Assembly (NCBI GenBank): GCA_002383325.1
Contig: DFYJ01000081.1
Location: forward strand, 1 to 12,879
Source: Candidatus Aminicenantes bacterium UBA4085
GTDB taxonomy: Bacteria; Acidobacteriota; Aminicenantia; Aminicenantales; UBA4085
Direction: 5' to 3'
Length of the DNA stretch: 12,879 bases
The first letter of the stretch is position 1. Each line of letters starts with the position of its first letter. The notes beneath the pieces were generated by a model that did no database searches, was not told the DNA's origin, and was given only the letters and a program-made list of their open reading frames with translations. This document shows, in pieces, positions 7,326-12,073 of this stretch. Both the position numbers and the translations under genes were made by a program.

Positions 7326-7339
7326 TCCACTTTAGTGGA
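7326..7339. repeat. Inverted repeat upstream of the ORF6N gene
   Basis: TCCAC-TTTA-GTGGA is a perfect 5-bp-arm inverted repeat, 34 bp from the ORF6N start codon and just upstream of its ribosome binding site. A second near-palindrome, CTCCTAATT/AATTGGGAG (7366-7383, 8 of 9 pairs), lies further upstream. Both could be operators for the ORF6N gene. No clear -35/-10 pair was found between them. Confidence 0.35.
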
Positions 7340-7416
7340 CGCCTGAAAAGATGAATTATTCTCAGCTCCTAATTAATTGGGAGTAGGTTAGAACGGATTA
7401 GAGTCGGGCGCGCAAG

Positions 7417-7451
7417 AAAAACGCCCCGCCCGGAGCGGCCCGGACGGGGCG
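7417..7451 (-). terminator. Intrinsic terminator of the sigma-factor operon
   Basis: Read on the minus strand, a 12-bp GC-rich stem with one mismatch (arms at 7440-7451 and 7422-7433, 6-nt loop) is followed immediately by five T residues (7421-7417). It sits 63 bp after the stop of the last gene in the 9317-7515 operon, as expected for a rho-independent terminator. Confidence 0.85.
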
Positions 7452-7514
7452 GATGGATTCGTCAGCCGGCGGCCGCTGCTGGCGGCCACGGCCGGCGCGA
7501 TGGACGGAGCGAGC

Positions 7515-8111
7515 CTACTTTTTGGGCGCGCCGGACATTCTCTCTTGGATCTTGAACTGCAAGCTCTCTCGCTCCTTGATCGTGTCCAGGTAAATCTGGA
7601 GATCGATGAGCTCCGCGCTTAGGGCAGTCGCCACATAGTTGATGGCCCGTTCCGGTCCCTTGCCGCCAGCCCGGTACTCATCATGGCCGAGCTTGTCCAG
7701 GACAAAATTTCCCAAAACATCCAGGATGACGGGAGCAAGAACCCCCCTCGGATCCGGCACAGCGACCAGCTTGGTCACGGCCAACAAACGATTGAAGCGG
7801 TAGAAGAAGACGGAGTCGACCTGCCCGGCATCGCGGGCCTTCTTGGCCGCCAGCATCAACTCCTGCAGGCTCTTGTCGAGGCTGTCGGTGATCCCCTGCC
7901 GGGCCATCCCGCTCAGGGTGTCGATGTAGGCGTCGAGGATGGCGCTTCCCGCCTGGGGCGACATCTGGGCGTGGGGCTTCTGCTCGGACGGGCCCGCCGC
8001 CTCCTGATGCTGATGCTCGCGCTGGGCGCCGTCGTGCGAAATGGTCTGCGGCGCAGCCCACGAGGCGGCGGCCAGCAGAAGGACGAGACACGGAATCAGA
8101 GCTTTCTTCAT
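7515..8111 (-). CDS. His-rich secreted protein of unknown function, sigma operon gene 3
   Basis: The 198-aa product begins with a clear signal peptide (MKKALIPCLVLLLAAASWA, cleavage probably before AP). A short polar stretch with several histidines follows (SHDGAQREHQHQEAA, about 25-39), then a mostly helical domain ending SLQFKIQERMSGAPKK. I do not recognise the family. The histidines could bind metal, but no defined motif is present. The ATG lies 8 bp after the stop of the membrane-protein gene. A GGAGG about 13 nt upstream overlaps that gene's end, so the two are co-transcribed and probably translationally coupled. The operon ends at the terminator 7451-7417. A role in an extracytoplasmic stress response sensed by the sigma/anti-sigma pair is inferred from context only. 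Confidence 0.7.
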   Translation of the reverse strand: MKKALIPCLVLLLAAASWAAPQTISHDGAQREHQHQEAAGPSEQKPHAQMSPQAGSAILDAYIDTLSGMARQGITDSLDKSLQELMLAAKKARDAGQVDSVFFYRFNRLLAVTKLVAVPDPRGVLAPVILDVLGNFVLDKLGHDEYRAGGKGPERAINYVATALSAELIDLQIYLDTIKERESLQFKIQERMSGAPKK

Positions 8112-8119
8112 TGGGTTTT

Positions 8120-8701
8120 TTAAACCTCCCCGGATTTGGATTTTATCAAGACTAGCGCGCGCTCGATGGGACGTTCTTCGGTCAGGATCTCGATCTTCCG
8201 TTCGAGGGAGTAGCGGGGAACGAGGACGGAGGGAGCCGGCGCGGAAGCGTCCGAGGCGGACGACGACGCCGCGGCCATGGCCGCAAGCGCCCCGATTAGA
8301 GGCGACTCAGCCAAGGCAGCGGGGTCGGAGGCGGAGGCCGGCTCGTAGGCCGCCCTGTTCATGGACTGAATTCCCGGAAGCAGCCCGAGGGCCGCGAGCA
8401 TGGGATTAGGCTTGGATTTAGAGATATTGATCTTCGAGGGGACGGCGATCACGACGGCCAGAGCGATCAGGCCGACGGCGCAGACGGGCGCCCAGCGGCG
8501 GAAGGCGGAGGGGCGGGGGCGGCGGGCTCCGCCGGCATCTTTCCGGACGGCTTCTCTCATGCCAAGCCGAAGCTTCGCTTCGAAAGCGCTCGCCCGGAAT
8601 CGATCCTGGCTGGATGCGATCTCGTCCCGGATGAGATCGCGAATGTCCCCGGGGAGCTCGGCCGGCGCGTTTCTCTTTCTGCGATCGCTCGCTTTACTCA
8701 T
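8120..8701 (-). CDS. Single-pass membrane protein, probable anti-sigma factor
   Basis: The start ATG at 8701 is preferred: it has GAGGAA upstream and overlaps the sigma-factor stop by 8 nt (ATGAGTAA). The longer in-frame start at 8737 lies inside the sigma gene. The 193-aa protein has a charged cytoplasmic part (1-69), one membrane segment (about 70-88, WAPVCAVGLIALAVVIAV) and an Ala/Ser/Pro-rich outer part. This topology and the position directly after an ECF sigma gene are typical of anti-sigma factors. No HxxxCxxC zinc motif is visible, so it is not a ZAS-type protein. It could also be a membrane partner of another kind. Function is inferred from context. Confidence 0.65.
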   Translation of the reverse strand: MSKASDRRKRNAPAELPGDIRDLIRDEIASSQDRFRASAFEAKLRLGMREAVRKDAGGARRPRPSAFRRWAPVCAVGLIALAVVIAVPSKINISKSKPNPMLAALGLLPGIQSMNRAAYEPASASDPAALAESPLIGALAAMAAASSSASDASAPAPSVLVPRYSLERKIEILTEERPIERALVLIKSKSGEV

Positions 8702-9317
8702 GGCTTTCCTCGCTGGCCTGGCGGACGGCGGCGACAACGGCCTTGCGGGCCCGATTGAGCCGCGACATCACGGTGCCGAGCTTGATCTTCAAGGTATGGG
8801 CGATCTCTTCATAGGACAGACCGCCGTATTCGCGGAGGATGAAGACCTCGCGCTGGCGGCGGGGCAGGTCCGCGGCCGCGGACTTGACTCTGGCCAGGGC
8901 GGTCTCTCGGCGGGCCTGGAGATTTTCGCCGGGAGGGTGGACGCAGTCAGCAGCCTGAGCGCCCATCGTTTCCGTCGTAGCGATGCCGCGGGGCAGGGCT
9001 TCGAGCGAGATTGTAGGACGGCGGCTGTTGAATCGGATCCAATCCAGGCAGGTGGTGCGGGCGATCCGCAGGAGCCAGATTCGGGCTCCTTCCAAGCTCC
9101 GCAGCGTCTCGCCTCGGCCGAAGGCCTTGAGGAAGACGTCCCGGCAGAGGTCCTCGGCCTCGGCGGCGTCGCGCGAGAAGCCCAGGCAAACCCGGAAAAC
9201 GTCCTCACGGTAGGCCGTCAGGCGGCCAAAAAGGCCGTCAGCCTTGTCGACCGGCCGACCCGATACGCTAGGCCCGCCCGTTTCGCCCGGCTCGCGCTGC
9301 CCGTCCAACATGGTCAA
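8694..9317 (-). CDS. ECF-type RNA polymerase sigma factor
   Basis: The 207-aa protein has both ECF domains. Sigma region 2 spans about 28-95 (YREDVFRVCLGFSRDAAEAE, then DLCRDVFLKAFGRG, then ARIWLLRIARTTCLDWIR). Region 4 spans about 140-197 (LPRRQREVFILREYGGLSYE, then IAHTLKIKLGTVMSRLNRA, the helix-turn-helix that reads the -35). The start is taken as TTG at 9317, which is 8 nt after GGGAG; the ATG at 9311 is 14 nt away and remains possible. The gene heads a three-gene operon with a membrane protein and a secreted protein. A GGAAT-N16-CGTC element upstream fits ECF promoters and suggests autoregulation. The inducing signal is unknown. Confidence 0.92.
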   Translation of the reverse strand: MTMLDGQREPGETGGPSVSGRPVDKADGLFGRLTAYREDVFRVCLGFSRDAAEAEDLCRDVFLKAFGRGETLRSLEGARIWLLRIARTTCLDWIRFNSRRPTISLEALPRGIATTETMGAQAADCVHPPGENLQARRETALARVKSAAADLPRRQREVFILREYGGLSYEEIAHTLKIKLGTVMSRLNRARKAVVAAVRQASEESHE

Positions 9318-9345
9318 GCGGCTTTCTCCCTCATGTCATACAGAA

Positions 9346-9370
9346 GACGCCGAAGAGACCAGAATATTCC
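9346..9370 (-). promoter_or_regulatory. ECF-type autoregulatory promoter candidate
   Basis: On the minus strand GGAAT (9370-9366), 16 nt and CGTC (9349-9346) match the general GGAAc-N16-CGTC pattern of ECF sigma promoters. The element lies about 30 nt upstream of the sigma gene start, so the operon probably feeds on its own sigma factor. No sigma-70-type promoter is visible for this operon. Confidence 0.6.
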
Positions 9371-9433
9371 ATTTCGGGGGGCCTGAGAAAGCCGTGAGCG
9401 GCCAATGAGATAGCGCCGGCTCCCGGACGTCTA

Positions 9434-9448
9434 TATAATACGAGGGAG
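9434..9448 (+). promoter_or_regulatory. -10 box and ribosome binding site of the 62-aa gene
   Basis: TATAAT (9434-9439) is followed at once by GAGGGAG (9442-9448). This spacing places a transcription start inside or just before the Shine-Dalgarno, giving a very short leader. No -35 match lies 16-18 nt upstream. Confidence 0.45.
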
Positions 9449-9455
9449 AGTGAAC

Positions 9456-9644
9456 ATGCCCTTCGATGAAGCCCAAGCCAAGCAGATGGACGAAGCGGCC
9501 GAGCAGGCCTACGGCGAACTGAAGCAGAACATGGACGGCTGGTCCGCGGGCGACCTGATCGGCTGGTGGGCCCGCTGGTACCTCAAGGCCGGCCACAAGC
9601 GGCTCGGCCGCATGCTCGTCGCAATTTCCAAGAATAAGGCTTAG
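9456..9644 (+). CDS. Small protein of unknown function (62 aa), present in two copies
   Basis: The ATG at 9456 is preferred over GTG at 9450 because GAGGGAG ends 7 nt before it. The protein has an acidic helical N-terminus (MPFDEAQAKQMDEAAEQAYG), a Trp-rich middle (WSAGDLIGWWARWYLKAG) and a basic tail. I do not recognise the family. Evidence that it is real: its 5' end recurs at 11029-11076, where 48 nt differ at four positions and all four changes are synonymous. It is divergent to the sigma operon, and its stop overlaps the stop of a decayed minus-strand gene. A Trp-rich amphipathic helix could bind membrane or protein, but nothing shows which. Confidence 0.65.
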   Translation: MPFDEAQAKQMDEAAEQAYGELKQNMDGWSAGDLIGWWARWYLKAGHKRLGRMLVAISKNKA

Positions 9645-9830
9645 CGAGAAGCCGAATTTCTCTTTTTGAGAAGCCTTTTCAGGAACTTCAGGTCTTCTTT
9701 GTCTTTCGCGCGTCCCGCCGCCGTCTTCATGAGGATCATGTCCTCGAGAGAAGGGAAATAAACGCTGGCGCCGATAACGACGTAAACAGCCTTATTTTCG
9801 TTTAGTAATCGAAGCAGCCGTTCCCTGGCC
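9641..9830 (-). pseudogene. 3' remnant of a nucleotidyltransferase-like (AbiEii/DUF6036-type) gene
   Basis: The minus strand ends with a frame that reads NENKAVYVVIGASVYFPSLE, then DMILMKTAAGRAKDKEDLKF, LKRLLKK and a TAA at 9643-9641. The pattern SLEDMILMK..AGR.KD.EDL is typical of the C-terminal helix pair of small nucleotidyltransferase-like proteins that act as toxin partners. The frame is open back only to about 9871, has no start codon or NTase core (GS...D.D), and upstream it overlaps the small gene 9992-9792 in another frame. Most of the gene is therefore missing, probably through a deletion that fused its tail to its neighbour. The exact left limit of the remnant is uncertain. Confidence 0.6.
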
Positions 9831-9992
9831 GTGCCGATGGAGCATTGCGCGCATTTCGCGGCTCTTCCGTCTCATGAGGAGGAACCTTTGCCGCAAAGTC
9901 AGGGAAGACAGATAGGCCAGCTCAAAATCAATCTCGCGAGATTCATCCTCCGTTTTCAGGAGTAGAATGCCCGGGTTATTACCACGATTCAT
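9792..9992 (-). CDS. Small antitoxin-like protein, upstream partner of the lost nucleotidyltransferase
   Basis: The 66-aa frame starts MNRGNNPGILLLKTEDESRE and continues IDFELAYLSSLTLRQRFLLM. This acidic, helical SLT..qRF..M pattern recalls the short proteins encoded directly before DUF6036/AbiEii-like nucleotidyltransferases (from memory of such pairs; not checked). The ATG at 9992 follows TATAAT by only 6 nt, so the transcript would be leaderless. The protein has a basic end (ITKRK). Its partner survives only as a 3' stump at 9641-9830, so this gene may be a solitary or decaying antitoxin. Confidence 0.55.
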   Translation of the reverse strand: MNRGNNPGILLLKTEDESREIDFELAYLSSLTLRQRFLLMRRKSREMRAMLHRHGQGTAASITKRK

Positions 9993-9998
9993 GAGCCT

Positions 9999-10004
9999 AT
10001 TATA
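9999..10004 (-). promoter_or_regulatory. -10 box of a leaderless transcript
   Basis: A perfect TATAAT (10004-9999 on the minus strand) ends 6 nt before the ATG at 9992, so transcription would begin at or next to the start codon. No Shine-Dalgarno fits between them. A -35 is not obvious. Confidence 0.5.
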
Positions 10005-10145
10005 CCACGGCCTAGGGCTTGAAGACGGAAAGGGCGAACCGGCGGACCTCGGGCATGGAATCATTCCTTCTGTGTGGACTCGGCCACTTAATAATACCCA
10101 AATTTCGCCTTGTTTGTTGCTTTAATGAGTCATCCGCCCATGGAC

Positions 10146-10174
10146 TTGACATCAGGCTCAAAACGACCCATAAT
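10146..10174 (+). promoter_or_regulatory. Promoter of the RHH/PIN toxin-antitoxin operon
   Basis: A perfect TTGACA (10146-10151), a 17-nt spacer and CATAAT (10169-10174) form a sigma-70-type promoter 32 bp before the antitoxin GTG. Confidence 0.7.
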
Positions 10175-10196
10175 ACACATATAGTTACACATATAG
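10175..10196 (+). promoter_or_regulatory. Tandem-repeat operator candidate
   Basis: ACACATATAG occurs twice, at 10175-10184 and 10187-10196, a 12-bp period beginning right after the -10. Direct repeats with about one helical turn of spacing over the transcription start are typical of ribbon-helix-helix repressor sites. The encoded antitoxin is the obvious candidate ligand. Confidence 0.6.
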
Positions 10197-10206
10197 GGGA
10201 AGCATC

Positions 10207-10518
10207 GTGAAGCGCACCAACATCATGCTCGACGACGATCAACATCGTTCTCTGAAAGCCTACGCCCGCAAGGAAGGCCGAACGATCGGCGGACTTGTCC
10301 GTGAAGCCATCGACACGACTTATGGGGCCAAGGACAAGCTGGTCAGGCGGCGGGACACCGCGCTCAACGCCTATGCCGAGGGGCTGATCAGTCTCGGCAA
10401 GCTGGCCGAAGTTCTCGGCCTCGACCCGCAATCGGCCCGGCTCTATCTCCGGGAACGCAAGATCCAGCTTCGCGTCCAGAGTCTCGACGAGATCCGCCGG
10501 GACGCCGAAAATGCCTGA
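10207..10518 (+). CDS. RHH-UPF0175-like antitoxin
   Basis: The 103-aa protein starts at GTG 10207, about 7 nt after AGGGGAAG. Residues 1-40 form a ribbon-helix-helix domain (KRTNIMLDDDQHRSLKAYAR, then EGRTIGGLVREAI). Residues 52-88 (LNAYAEGLISLGKLAEVLGL, then DPQSARLYLRERKI) resemble the small helical UPF0175-type domain that pairs with DUF3368/PIN toxins. The combination gives a DNA-binding head and a toxin-binding tail. It overlaps the PIN gene by 8 nt (ATGCCTGA), which implies coupling. Autoregulation through the tandem repeats at 10175-10196 is likely. Confidence 0.82.
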   Translation: MKRTNIMLDDDQHRSLKAYARKEGRTIGGLVREAIDTTYGAKDKLVRRRDTALNAYAEGLISLGKLAEVLGLDPQSARLYLRERKIQLRVQSLDEIRRDAENA

Positions 10519-11011
10519 GATTGTTTTCGATTCCAGCGTCCTATCAAATTTCTCCCATGGGGATGCCATGCCGATCCTCGAAAAGATGTACAGCGGATCG
10601 GCTTACATCACCATCTTCATCACCGCGGAGATCCGGGCCGGGATTCGAGCCGGACATGCCGGCTTGCGACAGGCCGACGAGGCCATCCGCAAGGGCTGGT
10701 TGAGGGAGATCGATCTCGAGCCCGGCGCCGAAAAAAGCCTCTTCGAGAGGTTCTCGGCTCCGCTTGATCTTGGCGAGGCGTCGGCCCTCGCCTTGGCCAT
10801 GAGCCGCGGCTGGACGATTGCTTGCGACGACCTGGCTGCCCGACGAGAAGCAGAATCCCTTAGGGTGAAGTTGACCGGTACGGTCGGCATATTGATCAAG
10901 GCCGCGAAAACGCGAATTATGGCACCGGAAAATGCCGACGATACCCTTGCCTTGATGATCAAAAACGGATTCTATTCCCCGGTCCGATCGATCAAAGCGA
11001 ATTTCAAGTAA
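10511..11011 (+). CDS. PIN-domain (DUF3368/VapC-like) toxin ribonuclease
   Basis: The 166-aa protein starts MPEIVFDSSVLSNF and carries the acidic positions expected of a PIN nuclease: D7, E40 (TAEIRAGI), E89 (DLGEASALALA) and D106/D107 (IACDDLAARR). The spacing and the GEASALALA helix fit the DUF3368 type. PIN toxins cleave RNA with bound divalent metal and are neutralised by the upstream antitoxin (family knowledge). The gene is second in a two-gene operon. It is followed 12 bp later by a truncated copy of the 62-aa gene of 9456-9644. No terminator is seen. Confidence 0.87.
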   Translation: MPEIVFDSSVLSNFSHGDAMPILEKMYSGSAYITIFITAEIRAGIRAGHAGLRQADEAIRKGWLREIDLEPGAEKSLFERFSAPLDLGEASALALAMSRGWTIACDDLAARREAESLRVKLTGTVGILIKAAKTRIMAPENADDTLALMIKNGFYSPVRSIKANFK

Positions 11012-11022
11012 AGGAAAACAAT

Positions 11023-11121
11023 ATAGCATTCGATGAAGCCCAAGCCAAGCAGATGGACGAGGCGGCCGAACAAGCATTTGCGGCCTCCCCGCATCGTTTC
11101 GGCCCGCCGGAGCGTAATTAA
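11023..11121 (+). pseudogene. Truncated 5' copy of the 62-aa gene
   Basis: The frame reads IAFDEAQAKQMDEAAEQAF and then an unrelated sequence to a TAA at 11119. Codons for FDEAQAKQMDEAAEQA match 9462-9509 with four synonymous differences in 48 nt. The start codon is replaced by ATA, and homology ends at about 11076. It begins 12 bp after the PIN toxin stop. It is a non-functional fragment that brackets the toxin-antitoxin module together with the complete gene on its left. Confidence 0.75.
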
Positions 11122-11128
11122 CAATGAA

Positions 11129-11153
11129 GGCCGGGGCAGGGTTTGCTCCGGCC
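11129..11153 (+). repeat. Hairpin just upstream of the NTF2-like gene
   Basis: GGCCGGGGCA and TGCTCCGGCC can pair (one mismatch) around a GGGTT loop. There is no T tract after it, so it is not a standard terminator. It ends 9 nt before the AAGGAG of the next gene and may influence that gene's translation or stabilise the mRNA. Confidence 0.45.
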
Positions 11154-11175
11154 GATCCCGCAAGGAGCAGCCAGC

Positions 11176-11784
11176 ATGAAAAGAGCCCTCGCCCTCGCCG
11201 CCGCCCTCGTCCTCCTCCTTCCCGCGATCGCCGCGGCTCAGCCCGCCGAGGCGGAGAAGGAAGCCGCCATCAAGACCGCCCTGGACTACAGCGACGGAGG
11301 CTACTCCGGCGACGCCGCCCGCATGGAGCGGGCCCTGCATACCGACCTGAACAAGCTGTACTTCTTCCGCCGCTCCCCGGCCATGGGGCTCGCGGCCGGA
11401 TATTCCTGCGTCAGCGAGCTGGTCGAGCTGACCCGCTCGGGCCTGCTGATCCTCGAGCCGGACAAGCGCATGACCGACGTCGCCGTCCTGGAGATCACGG
11501 AGGACGTCGCCTGCGTCCGGGTCCGGACGGCCCGCTGGTGCGACTACCTGCAGATGATCAAGTCCGAAGGACAGTGGAAGATCATCAACGTCCTCTGGAC
11601 GCCCGGCCGCCCTGGCCGCGGTCCTGGACTATGTCGAAGGCCTCCTGGCGGCCGATGCGACCCGCATGGAGAAAGTCCTCCACCCCGAGACCAGCCAGAT
11701 CATCTACAGGCTGGCGGCCAAGAGCGGCAAGGCCGTCATCGGCCGGACGCGCTACAGCGGCATCCTGGAGCCGGTCAAGGCTAA
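11176..11784 (+). CDS. Secreted NTF2-like (lumazine-binding-like) protein, domain 1, frameshifted after about 11600
   Basis: The start is ATG 11176 with AAGGAG about 8 nt upstream. A signal peptide (MKRALALAAALVLLLPAIAAA, cut before QPAEAE) is followed by an NTF2-like domain: TALDYSDGGYSGDAARMERA, LNKLYF, CVSELVELTR, VAVLEITEDVACVRVR and QWKIINVLW. After WTPGR (about 11608) the frame becomes Pro/Arg/Gly-rich nonsense up to 11784, while the next frame continues with a second domain of the same kind. The biologically meaningful part is therefore about 11176-11605. Such periplasmic proteins have no established reaction here. The shift is an assembly error, a real mutation or, less likely, programmed. 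Confidence 0.7.
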   Translation: MKRALALAAALVLLLPAIAAAQPAEAEKEAAIKTALDYSDGGYSGDAARMERALHTDLNKLYFFRRSPAMGLAAGYSCVSELVELTRSGLLILEPDKRMTDVAVLEITEDVACVRVRTARWCDYLQMIKSEGQWKIINVLWTPGRPGRGPGLCRRPPGGRCDPHGESPPPRDQPDHLQAGGQERQGRHRPDALQRHPGAGQG

Positions 11785-11992
11785 GCTGGGCGCGGTCCCC
11801 GAAGCGGTCCGCAAAGCCGAGGCTCGCGTCATCGACCTGATGGACGGCATGGCCTTCGCCGCCGCCGCGACCGCGCAATGGACCCTCTACCTCCAGCTCC
11901 AGCTCATCGACGGCCAATGGAAGGTCATCAACGTCCTGGTCCGGCCGGCGAACAACGCCTTCCCCCCGCAGGCTCCGCCGGCCAAAAAGTAG
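11600..11992 (+). CDS. Second NTF2-like domain in the shifted frame
   Basis: From about 11600 the +1-shifted frame reads RPAALAAVLDYVEGLLAADA, then TRMEKVLHPETSQIIYRLAA, and ends QLIDGQWKVINVLVRPANNA...PPAKK, stop 11992. It parallels domain 1: LDYxxG....DA.RMEk.LH at the beginning and GQWKvINVL at the end. It is therefore a tandem duplicate within one ancestral protein. It has no ribosome binding site or signal peptide of its own. The first ATG at 11666 would lose the first helix, so independent translation is unlikely. A single-base correction near 11597-11608 would restore a fused two-domain protein of about 270 aa. Confidence 0.65.
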   Translation, partial: RPAALAAVLDYVEGLLAADATRMEKVLHPETSQIIYRLAAKSGKAVIGRTRYSGILEPVKAKLGAVPEAVRKAEARVIDLMDGMAFAAAATAQWTLYLQLQLIDGQWKVINVLVRPANNAFPPQAPPAKK

Positions 11993-12012
11993 AGCGGTCG
12001 GGCCGGTCTGTG

Positions 12013-12044
12013 GCGCAATCCTCGGGCCTGTGCTAGGATTACGC
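12013..12044 (+). promoter_or_regulatory. Inverted repeat and possible extended -10 before the ABC ATPase gene
   Basis: GCGCAATCCT (12013-12022) and AGGATTACGC (12035-12044) pair with one mismatch around a 12-nt loop. TGCTAGGAT (12031-12039) resembles an extended -10. The structure lies 30 nt before the transporter ATG. It could be an operator overlapping the promoter, as common for sugar-transport operons, or an attenuating hairpin. No T tract follows. Confidence 0.4.
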
Positions 12045-12073
12045 CCTTCTCACCTTCTATTTGAAGCGGATCG

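Noticed and set aside
7309..7335. GGATAACAATT on the minus strand, as in one half of the lac operator
   Set aside because: Only one half matches; the other half-site is absent and the neighbouring inverted repeat has a different sequence. Treated as coincidence.
10012..10569. 185-aa minus-strand frame opposite the antitoxin
   Set aside because: It is antisense to a clear RHH/PIN operon with promoter and coupled start; no domain and no ribosome binding site.
11124..11840. 238-aa plus-strand frame overlapping the NTF2-like gene
   Set aside because: It is Arg/Pro/Ala-rich and lies in the wrong frame for both NTF2-like domains; a shadow frame.
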